A DNA stretch of 56,500 nucleotides from Clostridia bacterium (GCA_017541205.1 JAFXZO010000103.1:1-56500), one strand, 5' to 3'; shown: positions 23,792 to 32,505, counted from the first letter of the stretch. Notes: generated by a model from the letters alone, not told the origin. Numbers and translations: made by a program.

Positions 23792-23815
23792 AAAAAAGCA
23801 GCCTTCATCGGCCGC
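23792..23815 (-). terminator. Second terminator downstream of the 80-residue gene
   Basis: On the reverse strand a GCGGCC/GGCTGC stem (one G-U pair) with loop GATGAA is followed by T6. It is in tandem with the stronger hairpin at 23819-23860. Confidence 0.6.
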
Positions 23816-23818
23816 ACC

Positions 23819-23860
23819 AAAAAACGGTTCAAAGAAACGAAAACGCTTCTTTGAACCGTT
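23819..23860 (-). terminator. Rho-independent terminator of the 80-residue gene
   Basis: Perfect 14-bp inverted repeat (23823-23836 with 23847-23860) with a 10-base loop; on the reverse strand it is followed by a T6 run. It lies 20 bases after the stop of the 80-residue gene. Confidence 0.88.
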
Positions 23861-23880
23861 GCTGATTCTTGATTGATGGA

Positions 23881-24123
23881 TTATTTCCCGAACAGGCTCT
23901 TAAGCTTGGCCAGCAGGCCGCCCGCGTTCTTCGCCACGTCCGTCAGGTTCAGCTTGCCCTGCACCGCCTTGATAACGGCCTGCAAAATGTCTTTGTCCAG
24001 CTTGATGCCCAGCAAGTCGGAAACCACCTTTGCGGGGTTCTTTTTGAATTGCTCGATCAGGTTGTTATTGCCCGTCAGCTTGCTCACGATCTGCTCAACA
24101 TACTTGGCAATGTTTTCGCTCAT
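23881..24123 (-). CDS. Small conserved protein of unknown function
   Basis: An 80-residue helical protein: VEQIVSKLTGNNNLIEQFKKNP, AKVVSDLLGIKLDKDILQAV, then KLNLTDVAKNAGG and a basic C-terminus KLKSLFGK. The F-K-K-N-P...LGI-x-L-D pattern resembles short Clostridia proteins of unknown role and, distantly, the leader part of NHLP/Nif11-type RiPP precursors. There is no modification enzyme or transporter nearby and only one G-G pair, so I do not call it a peptide precursor. It is monocistronic, with its own promoter and two terminators. GGAGG-like site before the ATG. Confidence 0.75.
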   Translation of the reverse strand: MSENIAKYVEQIVSKLTGNNNLIEQFKKNPAKVVSDLLGIKLDKDILQAVIKAVQGKLNLTDVAKNAGGLLAKLKSLFGK

Positions 24124-24167
24124 GCCCGTTTCCTCCTTTTATTGGGTTTCCCCTCTTTCCTGCCCAT

Positions 24168-24197
24168 ATTCTACCACTTTTTCCCCGTGCTTTTCAA
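24168..24197 (-). promoter_or_regulatory. Promoter of the 80-residue gene
   Basis: Reverse strand: TTGAAA (24197-24192), 18-bp spacer, TAGAAT (24173-24168). Confidence 0.55.
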
Positions 24198-24298
24198 TGA
24201 TTTTTTTCATCTTTTTATACTTTTTTCCGCTTCTGCCAGGCATATGCCGCCTTTTGTTCCTTCTTTACAATTTTACACTTTTCTCTCCCTTCCTCACA

Positions 24299-24327
24299 TT
24301 GACAATCCTCCCACTTTGGATTATCAT
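24299..24327 (+). promoter_or_regulatory. Strong sigma-A promoter of the B-domain protein gene
   Basis: TTGACA (24299-24304), 17-bp spacer, TATCAT (24322-24327); start near 24334 gives an 83-base leader. Confidence 0.75.
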
Positions 24328-24337
24328 GGAATAGAAT

Positions 24338-24381
24338 CAGGCGGAGTGTCGCCTGCAAGGGGGAACGCCTTATTTTTCCCC
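24338..24381 (+). promoter_or_regulatory. Two hairpins in the leader of the B-domain protein mRNA
   Basis: CAGGCG/CGCCTG (24338-24343, 24350-24355) with a 6-base loop, then GGGGAA/TTCCCC (24360-24365, 24376-24381). They lie between the promoter and the ribosome site. I do not recognise a known riboswitch; they may protect the 5' end. Confidence 0.45.
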
Positions 24382-24416
24382 GATTTCAAAAGATCATGGA
24401 TGTGGAGGCTCTGTTT

Positions 24417-27400
24417 ATGCGCGTTGGGCAAAAGCTGTGGGCTGTGCTGATTCTTGTTTCCTGCTTTATGATGCTGTGTGCCGTGCAGGGCGCCTTGGCG
24501 GAAAACGGCCAGGTTTACGGCGTCGTCTGGGTCGAAAAGACGTCGGATGGCTTGTATGGAAACGGTGAATCGGGCTATGAAAACGCGAAAATCACCCTGG
24601 AGCGTCTGGATGAAAACGGGCAGCCCCAGGTCGCCATCAACACCACCTCGTCCCGCACCGGTGAGTTTGCCTTTCCCTCGCTTCCCGACGGGCAGTACCG
24701 CCTCCGGATCGAGGTCCCCTCAGATTATCGTTTCGCCCTCCACGGCCTGGACAGCGCGGCCCTTCCCGCCCAAGGCAACGTCAGCTATACCCCCTACTTC
24801 CAGGTGAACGCGGGCGATGTGCTGCATAAAAACATCGGCCTCCTTAAGACCTACGCTTCCGTCACGCTCGTCGCGTTTGAGGATTCCAACGAGAACGGCG
24901 GCCGCATGCAGGCGGAGCCCGCCGTGCGCGGTGTTTCCACCGAGCTGCTCTATGACTGGGACGGCCAAACCTACGTGATCGCTTCCGCCGTCACGGACCG
25001 CGACGGCGAAGCCCTGATCCGCGATCTGTCCCCGGGCAGCTATCGTCTGCGCGTCTATCTTCCCGAAAACAGCACGCCCGGCCCCATGGGCCAAAAGATG
25101 AACACCTTCTACAACTGCTTCGTTTCCGAAACAGAAACGACCGCCGTTACCCCGTATTTTTCCATCGCCACCAAGGAATCCGTGGGCATTGGCCTCGGTC
25201 TGGTCCGGTCCGGCGCGCTCACCGGCAAGATCTGGTACGACGCGAATTTCAACGGCCTGTGGGACGCGGATGAAAGCGGCCTGCCCGAAGCGGCCGTCAC
25301 CCTCCGCTCCTCCGGCATGAGCGAGGGCCGAACGGCCAACGCGGATGAGAGCGGCGTGTATACCTTCAAGGGCTTACAGCCCGGCGAATACACCCTCACC
25401 TTTACCCTGCCCCAGGGCATGATCTTCACCTATCCCGGCGTTTCCATGATCAGCGATATTGCCAGTGAAAGCAGCCTGCGCATCTCCATCCAGGTGGATG
25501 TGACCGCCACCATGGGCACGGTCGGCGCGATGCCCGCCGCCGGGGCCACGGTTTTCCTCTATCAGGATGAAAACCTGAACGGCGCGTATGACGAAGGGGA
25601 AAGCCCTCTGGCCGGCGCTTCCGTTTCCGCTTCCCAGAACAGCGTCGTCGTGGAAAACGCCGTTTCCGGCGAGGACGGCCTTGCCGTCTTTGACGGGCTT
25701 CGCGGCGGCGAAACCCTCCTGACCGCCGAGCTTCCCTTCGGCTATATCTTCTATGCCGGCGGAGACGGCCTCTTCCAGACTCCCGACGCGCAGGATATCG
25801 CCGAAGCCACCGTGGTGCTGGACGGCACCCAGCCCGACGCGCGCTTTTCTTCCGGCGTCACGGTTCCCGCGTCGATCGACGGCATTTTCTTTGAGGATAC
25901 CGCCAGCGTCGGCGTCTATCAGGAGGGCGGCGTCCTGCTCTCCGGCTTCGTCGTCCAGGCCGTTGATGAAAACGGCAGCGTCGCTCGTGAAACCGTCACC
26001 GATGCCAACGGCGCGTATTCCCTTTCTCCGCTGAGTCCCGGCACGTACGCCGTCCGTTTCCTGCTGGATGATGTCTATGTCGCTTCTCCCCAAATCAACG
26101 ATGAAAGCGCTTATGGCAACCGCATCCGCGTGCAGAACCCGGAATACGGCGAGACGGAACGCATTGCCCTCGCTCCCGGCCAGCGTGTGTCCAATGTGAA
26201 CGGCGGCGCGTTCAAGGCCGGCACCGTGGAAGGCCAGGTGCTGATCGATCCTTCCTACGAAACCGATCTCGTGGGCTTGAGCGGCGTCAAAGTGCTGCTG
26301 CTCAACGAAAGCGGCGTTCCCTATTCCAGCTATGCCTACGGCATCACCGATGAAAACGGTGATTTTCTGATCAAAGGCGTCCTGCCCGGCACCTATACCC
26401 TGGCTTATATGCTGCCGGACCGCGGCGTGTTCACCGATCCCTCCGTCACGGAAAAGAAATGGATCAGCGAAGCCTTCTCCACGGAAAGCGGCTCTGAAAT
26501 CCATATGCCCGTGCTCTACGGCGTTTATACCTCCACCCTGTCCGGTACGATCCTGCATGATAACGTGGAGGACGCCGCTTCCTTTTCCGCCTTCGTCACC
26601 CTGATTGCGCATTCCAGCAACCAGGTCTTCCAGGTGCATGCCCAGCCGGACGGCCGCTACGCCTTCACCGGCCTTTCTCCCGATACCTACACCCTGCAGG
26701 TCACCCTGCCGGAGAACCTTGTCTTTGGCCAATTGGAAGGCGCGCCGGTCCAGGCCGTCGGCTCCAACAAAGCCACCGCGGAGATCACCTTCCGGATGGG
26801 CGACACGTGGGAAAACGCCGATATTCTGGCCTCCCTCCCCATTTCCATTTCCGGGCGGGTATTCAACGATGATAACCTGACCGGCGAAATGGAGGAGGAC
26901 GAGTATGGCGCGGAAGGCCGCGTCCTCTCCGCGTACCTGAACGGCCAGGAAATGGCCCGCGCGGAATCCGACGCCCAGGGTCTCTTCTCCTTTGACCGCC
27001 TGATCCCCGGCTCTTACGAAGTGCGCATTGAAATGGAAGAGGCGGAACGCCTCGTCCAATATCCCGATCAAGCGCCGGTCGATGGGTATGTTTCCCTGCC
27101 CGTTTCCATGCTGCAGGACGGCTCCATCAGCATCGCCCTCATGCGCTATGCCTCCATTTCCGGCGCGGTCTGGAGCCTCGATGGCACAGTGTCCGGCGTC
27201 CAGGGTATCCCGGTCACCCTGCTGAACGACGACGGGGCCGCGCTGGAAACCGTGCTCACCGACGAAGCGGGCGAATATGTGTTCAGCGGCCTGCTGCCGG
27301 GCGGCTATGTGCTCAGCGCCGTCCTGCCCGACGGCTATCTCTTTGCCAGGCCGCAGGATACCGCGTCCCGCCAAAGCTATATCCAGGGCCTGCCGGACGG

Positions 27401-27893
27401 AACGCCCAGCGCCGTCTCCTTTTACCTCATCATGGGCGACGATATGTCCGGCATGGATATTGGCATGGGCGCCATGGGCACGATCGGGGACCGCGCATGG
27501 CTCGATGAAAACGGAAACGGCCTCCAGGACATCGGGGAGCCCGGCCTGCCCGGCGTGGAGATCCAGCTCTATCAGCACGGCGAGCTGATCGCCAGCGCCA
27601 CCACCGACGTATACGGCCGCTATGCCATTTCCGAAATCTACCCCGGCGAATATGAAATGCGCTGCATCATCCCTGCCGAGGTCAAGGCCACCGTGCACGA
27701 TCCTTCCTTCCCCTTGGTCAACAGCGTCCTTACCGATGAGGCCGATAAGATCCCCTTTGGCTCCGTCATCGTGCCCAGCGGCGGCCAAAACCTGCATTGC
27801 GATGTGGGCTTCCAGCTGCGAAAGAAGGGCGTTTATCCCGCTGTGATGGATACCATTCCGCTCAAGGACTGGCGTCCCTATTCCGAACGCTGA
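24417..27893 (+). CDS. Large secreted protein of about ten SdrD-B/Cna-B-like domains
   Basis: A 1158-residue protein. ATG 24417 is chosen because GGAGG (24404-24408) lies 8 bases before it; an upstream ATG at 24396 has none. The signal peptide is about residues 1-29 (cleavage after ALA). The rest is about ten repeats of roughly 100-115 residues, each opening with a strand such as GKIWYDANFNG or GDRAWLDENGNG, then D.G.Y.F..L.PG.Y.L....P, the pattern of SdrD B and Cna-B domains; acidic D-x-N-x-D-G loops could bind calcium. There is no LPxTG, membrane anchor, SLH or choline-binding part at the C-terminus (ends WRPYSER). It is probably an extracellular stalk or matrix protein; the way it is held at the cell is not evident. 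Confidence 0.85.
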   Translation: MRVGQKLWAVLILVSCFMMLCAVQGALAENGQVYGVVWVEKTSDGLYGNGESGYENAKITLERLDENGQPQVAINTTSSRTGEFAFPSLPDGQYRLRIEVPSDYRFALHGLDSAALPAQGNVSYTPYFQVNAGDVLHKNIGLLKTYASVTLVAFEDSNENGGRMQAEPAVRGVSTELLYDWDGQTYVIASAVTDRDGEALIRDLSPGSYRLRVYLPENSTPGPMGQKMNTFYNCFVSETETTAVTPYFSIATKESVGIGLGLVRSGALTGKIWYDANFNGLWDADESGLPEAAVTLRSSGMSEGRTANADESGVYTFKGLQPGEYTLTFTLPQGMIFTYPGVSMISDIASESSLRISIQVDVTATMGTVGAMPAAGATVFLYQDENLNGAYDEGESPLAGASVSASQNSVVVENAVSGEDGLAVFDGLRGGETLLTAELPFGYIFYAGGDGLFQTPDAQDIAEATVVLDGTQPDARFSSGVTVPASIDGIFFEDTASVGVYQEGGVLLSGFVVQAVDENGSVARETVTDANGAYSLSPLSPGTYAVRFLLDDVYVASPQINDESAYGNRIRVQNPEYGETERIALAPGQRVSNVNGGAFKAGTVEGQVLIDPSYETDLVGLSGVKVLLLNESGVPYSSYAYGITDENGDFLIKGVLPGTYTLAYMLPDRGVFTDPSVTEKKWISEAFSTESGSEIHMPVLYGVYTSTLSGTILHDNVEDAASFSAFVTLIAHSSNQVFQVHAQPDGRYAFTGLSPDTYTLQVTLPENLVFGQLEGAPVQAVGSNKATAEITFRMGDTWENADILASLPISISGRVFNDDNLTGEMEEDEYGAEGRVLSAYLNGQEMARAESDAQGLFSFDRLIPGSYEVRIEMEEAERLVQYPDQAPVDGYVSLPVSMLQDGSISIALMRYASISGAVWSLDGTVSGVQGIPVTLLNDDGAALETVLTDEAGEYVFSGLLPGGYVLSAVLPDGYLFARPQDTASRQSYIQGLPDGTPSAVSFYLIMGDDMSGMDIGMGAMGTIGDRAWLDENGNGLQDIGEPGLPGVEIQLYQHGELIASATTDVYGRYAISEIYPGEYEMRCIIPAEVKATVHDPSFPLVNSVLTDEADKIPFGSVIVPSGGQNLHCDVGFQLRKKGVYPAVMDTIPLKDWRPYSER

Positions 27894-27914
27894 TTTCATG
27901 AGGAGCTGTTCCCC

Positions 27915-28331
27915 ATGCGCTTTCTTTCCGGCAAACTGCCCTCTTTCCTGAAAGCTGCGCGCCGTATTCCCACGGCGCGTTTCTTTTTCTTTTCCTGTTT
28001 TTTCCTCTGCGCGGGCTTATTTCTTTTTCAGGGTGCCGAATACTGCCTGTCTCTCCGCCGCGAGGCCGTTTCTGTTTCCGCCCAGCCCGCCGATGTCCGG
28101 CGTTTATCCCCGGCGGACAGCGCGGACGAACAAAGAATCGATATCAACAGCGCTTCGCTCGATGATCTCACCCGCGTTTCCGGTATCGGCCCGGTCATCG
28201 CCCGGAATATCCTTTCCTACCGGGATTCGCTCGGCGGCTTTCATTTCCTGGAAGAAGTATTGGACGTTTCCGGGGTCGGCCGGAAACGCTTTGAAGCCCT
28301 GCGGGAGCTGTTTTATTGCCCCGCTCCATGA
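27915..28331 (+). CDS. comEA: ComEA-like DNA-binding protein (helix-hairpin-helix)
   Basis: A 138-residue protein with one membrane segment at about residues 21-40 and an external C-terminal domain with two helix-hairpin-helix motifs: INSASLDDLTRVSGIGPVIA and LEEVLDVSGVGRKRFEAL. It lacks the SLBB domain that many ComEA proteins have. In competent bacteria ComEA binds incoming double-stranded DNA at the membrane. It is 22 bases after the B-domain gene and 17 before comFC. Confidence 0.85.
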   Translation: MRFLSGKLPSFLKAARRIPTARFFFFSCFFLCAGLFLFQGAEYCLSLRREAVSVSAQPADVRRLSPADSADEQRIDINSASLDDLTRVSGIGPVIARNILSYRDSLGGFHFLEEVLDVSGVGRKRFEALRELFYCPAP

Positions 28332-28347
28332 AAGGAGGCGCTTTCCC

Positions 28348-29094
28348 ATGGCGCTGAGGCGCTTCAAGGACGCCGCCCGCCGCGTGTATCAGCGCGGGCT
28401 TGATCTTCTGTATCCCCGCGGCGCGTGCTGCCTGATCTGCGGGCATCCCCGCCTGGCCAGCGCGCAGGACTGCTTGTGCGAGGCGTGCAGGGAAGCGCTC
28501 AAAGCGTATCGGGTGCCGCCCCAGGCGTGCGAGCGCTGCCTGTCCCCCGTCGAGAAAGGCAAGCCCTGCGCCTTTTGCCGCTCCGAGGCCATGCGCTCCA
28601 TCGAGCGGGTCTTTTCTCCCTATGTCTACGGCAGCCCGGTGCGCAGCCTGATTCACGCGTTCAAGTTCACTGCCTGCGGCGAAGCCCTGCCCCTCCTGGT
28701 TTCCCCGATGCTGGACAGCCTTAAGATCAGGGATTTCGACTGCGTCACCCCCGTCCCCCTGCATCCCAAAAGGCTCAGGCAGCGCGGCTTTAACCAGGCC
28801 CTGCTTCTGGGCCAGTCCCTGTCCAAAGAAACGGGGATTCCGCTTGCGCCGCTTCTTCTCCGCACGCGCTATCGCCGCCCCCAGAGCCGCACGCCCCTGC
28901 GCAGCCGCGCCCGCAATGTGCAGGACGCGTTTTCCTGTCCTTCGTCCGCCAAGGGTCTGCGCGTCCTGCTGCTTGACGATGTCCGCACCTCCGGCGCTAC
29001 CGCCGGAGCCTGTGCCAAGGCGCTCATGGCCGCCGGCGCGCAAAGCGTTTCCCTTCTTACCTGCTCCGTCGTATATCGCCGCCCCGCTCGCTGA
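28348..29094 (+). CDS. comFC: ComF family protein (phosphoribosyltransferase-like)
   Basis: A 248-residue protein; ATG 28348 with AGGAGG 9 bases upstream. The N-terminus has paired cysteines for zinc (CCLICGH, CLCEAC, CERC, CAFC). The C-terminal phosphoribosyltransferase-like fold carries the PRPP loop LLLDDVRTSGAT. ComFC is needed for natural transformation in several bacteria, in a step after uptake that is not fully understood. It follows comEA in what is probably one operon. Confidence 0.92.
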   Translation: MALRRFKDAARRVYQRGLDLLYPRGACCLICGHPRLASAQDCLCEACREALKAYRVPPQACERCLSPVEKGKPCAFCRSEAMRSIERVFSPYVYGSPVRSLIHAFKFTACGEALPLLVSPMLDSLKIRDFDCVTPVPLHPKRLRQRGFNQALLLGQSLSKETGIPLAPLLLRTRYRRPQSRTPLRSRARNVQDAFSCPSSAKGLRVLLLDDVRTSGATAGACAKALMAAGAQSVSLLTCSVVYRRPAR

Positions 29095-29162
29095 CAGGAT
29101 CGGGAGTAACTAAATCTCCGGGAAGAAAACCGAAATTTTTCTCACAAAATAAAAAATCCCCT

Positions 29163-29187
29163 TGCGTAAGGTATTGCTTGTTACGCA
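29163..29187. promoter_or_regulatory. Dyad operator upstream of merR
   Basis: TGCGTAA (29163-29169) and TTACGCA (29181-29187) form a perfect 7-bp inverted repeat with an 11-base centre. It overlaps the predicted -35, so it is a likely autoregulation site. Confidence 0.6.
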
Positions 29188-29204
29188 GCGTCATGTTGTA
29201 AAAT
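29174..29204 (+). promoter_or_regulatory. merR promoter with 19-bp spacer
   Basis: TTGCTT (29174-29179), 19-bp spacer, TAAAAT (29199-29204). A 19-bp spacer is the mark of promoters that MerR-family proteins switch by DNA distortion. Confidence 0.55.
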
Positions 29205-29227
29205 CCGCGGCGTAAGGAGGTAAAGCT

Positions 29228-29953
29228 ATGTCAAAATTCACGACGGGGGAGCTTGCGAAGCTCTGCGGCGTCACGGTCCGGACCGTCCAGTATTATGATA
29301 CCAGAGGCATCCTGGTTCCCAGCGAGCTTTCCGAAGGCGGGCGGCGGCTCTATTCGGAAGAGGATCTGAAGCGCATGAAGATCATCTGCTTCCTGCGGGA
29401 GCTGGATCTTCCCATCGACGCGATCGCGCAGCTCCTGAAGGAAGAGCAGCCGGAAAAGGTGATCTCTCTGCTGATTGAGCAGCAGGAAACCGTTCTGACG
29501 GATGAAATTGCGAAGAAACAGGAGAAGCTGGAAAAGCTCCGGGAACTGAAAAACGGGCTGAAAAACCGGGCGTCGTTCTCTCTCGAATCCATCGGTGACA
29601 TAGCCGTGATTATGGAAGGCAAGAAAAAACTCAAAAAAATGCGCTGGACGATGCTCCTGACCGGGATCCCGATCACGGCGCTGCAATGGTTTTCCATCAT
29701 TTTCTGGATCGTCAAGGGCATCTGGTGACCGTTCGTCGTCTGGGCGCTGGTGGCTGCTTCCTGGGGGATCCTGGTCAGCCGGTACTACTTCAAACATGTA
29801 AAATACATCTGTCCGGAATGCCACGAGGTGTTCAAACCGACGCTCAAAGAAGCCTTTTGGGCGAATCATACGCCTTCCGCCCGCAAGCTGACCTGCACCG
29901 CGTGCGGGCACAAGGGCTTCTGCGTTGAAATTTGGGGAGGCGACGAAAAATGA
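29228..29953 (+). pseudogene. MerR-family regulator with membrane and zinc-ribbon tail, interrupted by an in-frame TGA
   Basis: Residues 1-70 are a MerR winged helix (FTTGELAKLCGVTVRTVQYYD), then a coiled coil (about 85-125) and a membrane helix starting near 140. TGA at 29726-29728 stops the frame after 166 codons (GIW-stop). The same frame continues without shift: PFVVWALVAASWGILVSRYYF (second membrane helix) and a zinc ribbon, CPEC...CTACGHKGFC, ending at 29953. Full-length relatives, as I recall them, have a second tryptophan where the TGA lies, so one G-to-A change (TGG to TGA) explains it. The result is a 166-residue truncated regulator or, less likely, a 241-residue read-through product. 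The stop overlaps the next gene's ATG (ATGA). Confidence 0.75.
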
Positions 29954-30768
29954 CGGAATTTGAAAATATTGAAATCGGCAAAAGCAGCATCCCTTCGCTC
30001 GCGATCACGGTCGTTCTGATGATTGCGATCCCCGTTCTCTTCTTCCTCTGTTGGAGGCTGAAGCACAAAGAGCGGACGAAAATCAGCTGGCTCATTGCCG
30101 GCGCCGTCGGGTTCCTTGTATCCGCCCGGGTGCTGGAGCTGGGCGTCCACTACCTGTGCATCGTGGCGGACAACCCCGTTTCCAGGTTCATCAACGGGAG
30201 TACGGCGGCTTTCGTGCTTTACGGAACCGTGATGGCCGGCGTTTTCGAGGAATGCGGCAGGCATATCGTTCTCAAATACATCATGAAAAAGGGCCGCACC
30301 CGGGAAAACGCGGTGCTGTACGGCATCGGCCACGGCGGGATCGAGATATTGGCGATCCTTCTTCCGTCCATGATTTTGTATCTTGTCATTGCGATCCTGT
30401 TCTCCCAAGGCAATGTCGAAGACGCGCTGAACCAGCTGAAAATCACGGAGGCGACCGCCGCCTCCGCGCTCCCGTCCGTTCAGGCCGCCGCCGCGTTTGA
30501 TTACGCCCTGATGGCGATGAACGTCGTTGAGCGGCTGCTGGCGATGCTGCTGCATATCGGGCTGACGGTCATTGTGTTTTACGGCGTAATCAACACAAAA
30601 AAGGGCTTCCTGCCGCTGGCCATTCTGCTGCATATGGCGATGGACGCGTTCCCTGCATTGTATCAGAGAGGCGCGGTCCCGCTGTGGTCGATCGAGGTCT
30701 GGGCCGCTTTGTGGACTGCCGTCGTTGTTTTCATTGCGGTCAGGCTGTACAAGAAAATGAAGGGATAG
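29950..30768 (+). CDS. YhfC-family intramembrane metalloprotease
   Basis: A 272-residue membrane protein with about seven helices. EECGRHIVLK near residue 100 and YGIGHGGIE near 125 hold the conserved glutamates and histidine of the YhfC group, related to CAAX-protease-type enzymes. GGGGAGG 10 bases before ATG 29950 gives it its own ribosome site, although the ATG also overlaps the stop of the interrupted merR gene. The pair is a common regulator-plus-membrane-protein unit; substrate unknown. Confidence 0.8.
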   Translation: MTEFENIEIGKSSIPSLAITVVLMIAIPVLFFLCWRLKHKERTKISWLIAGAVGFLVSARVLELGVHYLCIVADNPVSRFINGSTAAFVLYGTVMAGVFEECGRHIVLKYIMKKGRTRENAVLYGIGHGGIEILAILLPSMILYLVIAILFSQGNVEDALNQLKITEATAASALPSVQAAAAFDYALMAMNVVERLLAMLLHIGLTVIVFYGVINTKKGFLPLAILLHMAMDAFPALYQRGAVPLWSIEVWAALWTAVVVFIAVRLYKKMKG

Positions 30769-30920
30769 ATCGGCCCGGCCGAGGAACGATAACCGTCGGT
30801 AAACCCTAAAAAGAAATAAAAAGCTTGAGGTTCCCTGCCATTTAGGATGCAGCCGGTTTTGATTGTGTTTTTTCCGGCGCTGCGCTTGGCGGGGAACCCA
30901 TTTTGTCATTCGCTTATCTC

Positions 30921-30949
30921 TTGCCTTTCCGCGGTTTTTTGATTATAAT
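30921..30949 (+). promoter_or_regulatory. Promoter of the MBL-comEC-holA-rsmG operon
   Basis: TTGCCT (30921-30926), 17-bp spacer, TATAAT (30944-30949); start near 30956. Confidence 0.7.
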
Positions 30950-30983
30950 ATGCAGGAATGGATCATTCCCGAAAGGAAACGGT

Positions 30984-31784
30984 ATGCGATTTACATTTTG
31001 CCCGCTTTTCAGCGGGAGCAGCGGAAACGCGCTTTTCATCGGCGCGGGAAACACCCGGATCCTCATTGACGCCGGCATGCCCGGCCGGTCGATCGAAAAC
31101 GCCCTGCGCCAGATCGACGTTCTGCCCGAAACCCTCAACGGCATCGCCGTCACCCACGAGCATTCCGATCATGTCAAGGGCGTCGGCATCCTCAGCCGCA
31201 AATACCATATCCCCGTTTACGCCAACGAGCGCACCTGGAACGCCATGGCCCGCTCGATCGGCGAGGTGCACCCCGGCAACCGCCGCATTTTTGAGGATGA
31301 CACAGATTTTTATATCGGCGATCTGGCGCTTCTTCCCTTCCCCATCCCGCACGACGCGGCGGACCCGGTCGCTTTCCGCGTCTGGTACGCTTCCCGCAGC
31401 GTCGCGTCGGCCACGGATATGGGCTTTGCCAGGAAAAGCGTGCTGAAGGCCCTCGCGGGGGTGGATGTGCTGCTCCTTGAAAGCAATCATGATCCGGATC
31501 TCCTCCGTCTCAATCCCCATTATTCCCTGTATCTCAAGCAGCGCATCCTGGGCAATCACGGCCATCTGTCCAATCAGGCCAGCGCCGAAGCCCTTTTGCA
31601 GCTCATGGATTCCGGGGTGCGGCACGTGATGCTGGGCCACCTGAGCGGCGAAAACAACACGCCCGAGCTCGCCCTGCAAACCCACGAAGAAATCCTGCGC
31701 CGCCAGGGCCTTGTCCTTGGCAGGGACGTTGATCTCGGCATCGCCTGGCGCGATCGGGTGAGCCGGAAATTTGAAATCGAATAA
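30984..31784 (+). CDS. MBL-fold metallohydrolase (YycJ/WalJ type)
   Basis: A 266-residue metallo-beta-lactamase-fold protein: THEHSDHVKG is the HxHxDH metal motif (about residues 53-62), with further ligands in SATDMGF and LGHLSGENN. Sequence layout (FSGSSGNALFIGAGNTRILID at the start) is that of YycJ/WalJ proteins, thought to act on nucleic acids or in wall/DNA-repair control. AAGGAAA precedes ATG 30984. Upstream in-frame ATGs are not preceded by a ribosome site. Confidence 0.88.
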   Translation: MRFTFCPLFSGSSGNALFIGAGNTRILIDAGMPGRSIENALRQIDVLPETLNGIAVTHEHSDHVKGVGILSRKYHIPVYANERTWNAMARSIGEVHPGNRRIFEDDTDFYIGDLALLPFPIPHDAADPVAFRVWYASRSVASATDMGFARKSVLKALAGVDVLLLESNHDPDLLRLNPHYSLYLKQRILGNHGHLSNQASAEALLQLMDSGVRHVMLGHLSGENNTPELALQTHEEILRRQGLVLGRDVDLGIAWRDRVSRKFEIE

Positions 31785-31797
31785 GGAGGTCTCCCTC

Positions 31798-32505
31798 ATG
31801 AACCTGCGCGTGATCGGCTGCCATGGCCGCTATCCCATTGCCGGAGGCTGCTCCATCGGCTATGTCGTGGAGCATGAAGGCAAATCCCTGCTCATGGACT
31901 GCGGTTCCGGCGTCCTGGGCGCGCTTCTCAAGCTCTGCGATCCGTCTTCGCTGGAGGCTGTCCTTTTGTCCCATCTGCATTTTGACCATGCAAGCGATCT
32001 GCTCGTCCTGCGCTATTATCTGGAATATGTGAAGAAAACCCTCCCCCTTTATCTTCCCCCGGAGGATCATTCGCCCTTCCGCTCCCTCCTTGAATCCCCT
32101 GCCTTTGATCTTCGGCCTTTTCCCGAAAAGCTGAGCCTCATGGGCCTCTCCGTCACCACCCTGCCGGTGATCCATCCCGTGCCCACCCGCGCCATCCGTT
32201 TGACCGACGGGCAAAAGACCCTCGTCTATACCGGCGATACCAACGACTGCCCGGCGCTCCCCGCTTTTTCCCGCGATGCCGATGTGCTCCTGGCTGACGC
32301 CGCTTTTCTCTCTGGCGAATGGTCGGAAAAATTGCCGCACATGAGCGCCGCCGGGGCCGCCTCCCTCGCCGTGCAGGCCGGGGCGAAGCGCCTGTACCTT
32401 ACCCATCTTCCCGCCGATCATGCCCCCGAGACCCTGGAAAAGGAAGCCCGGGCCATCTTCCCCGACGCCCGGGCCGCTTATCCCGGCATGGTGATCGCGC
32501 TGTGA
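31798..32505 (+). CDS. MBL-fold hydrolase, RNase Z-like
   Basis: A 235-residue protein with SHLHFDHASDL (metal motif), VYTGDTNDC, LLADAAF and LYLTHLPADH. It resembles short ribonuclease Z-like or cyclic-nucleotide-phosphodiesterase-like MBL proteins (compact, no exosite arm). GGAGG precedes the ATG, 14 bases after the previous gene. Its stop overlaps the comEC GTG start. Substrate not determinable. Confidence 0.82.
   Translation: MNLRVIGCHGRYPIAGGCSIGYVVEHEGKSLLMDCGSGVLGALLKLCDPSSLEAVLLSHLHFDHASDLLVLRYYLEYVKKTLPLYLPPEDHSPFRSLLESPAFDLRPFPEKLSLMGLSVTTLPVIHPVPTRAIRLTDGQKTLVYTGDTNDCPALPAFSRDADVLLADAAFLSGEWSEKLPHMSAAGAASLAVQAGAKRLYLTHLPADHAPETLEKEARAIFPDARAAYPGMVIAL

Noticed and set aside
23823-23860. 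The 14-bp inverted repeat as an end of the IS element
   Set aside because: It is a perfect reverse-strand terminator with T run, right after the 80-residue gene, and lies outside the TACTAAAT/ATTTAGTA borders.
25374-27899. An 841-codon open frame antisense to the B-domain protein gene
   Set aside because: It is the shadow of a GC-rich gene: no ribosome site, His/Ala/Gly/Arg-biased composition, and the sense frame has clear domains.
29726-29728. TGA read as tryptophan by a changed code, or as selenocysteine
   Set aside because: Several conserved genes here (spo0A, ilvE, comEC) end at TGA at the expected length, and the position is not a cysteine or redox site; no SECIS-like hairpin was evident.
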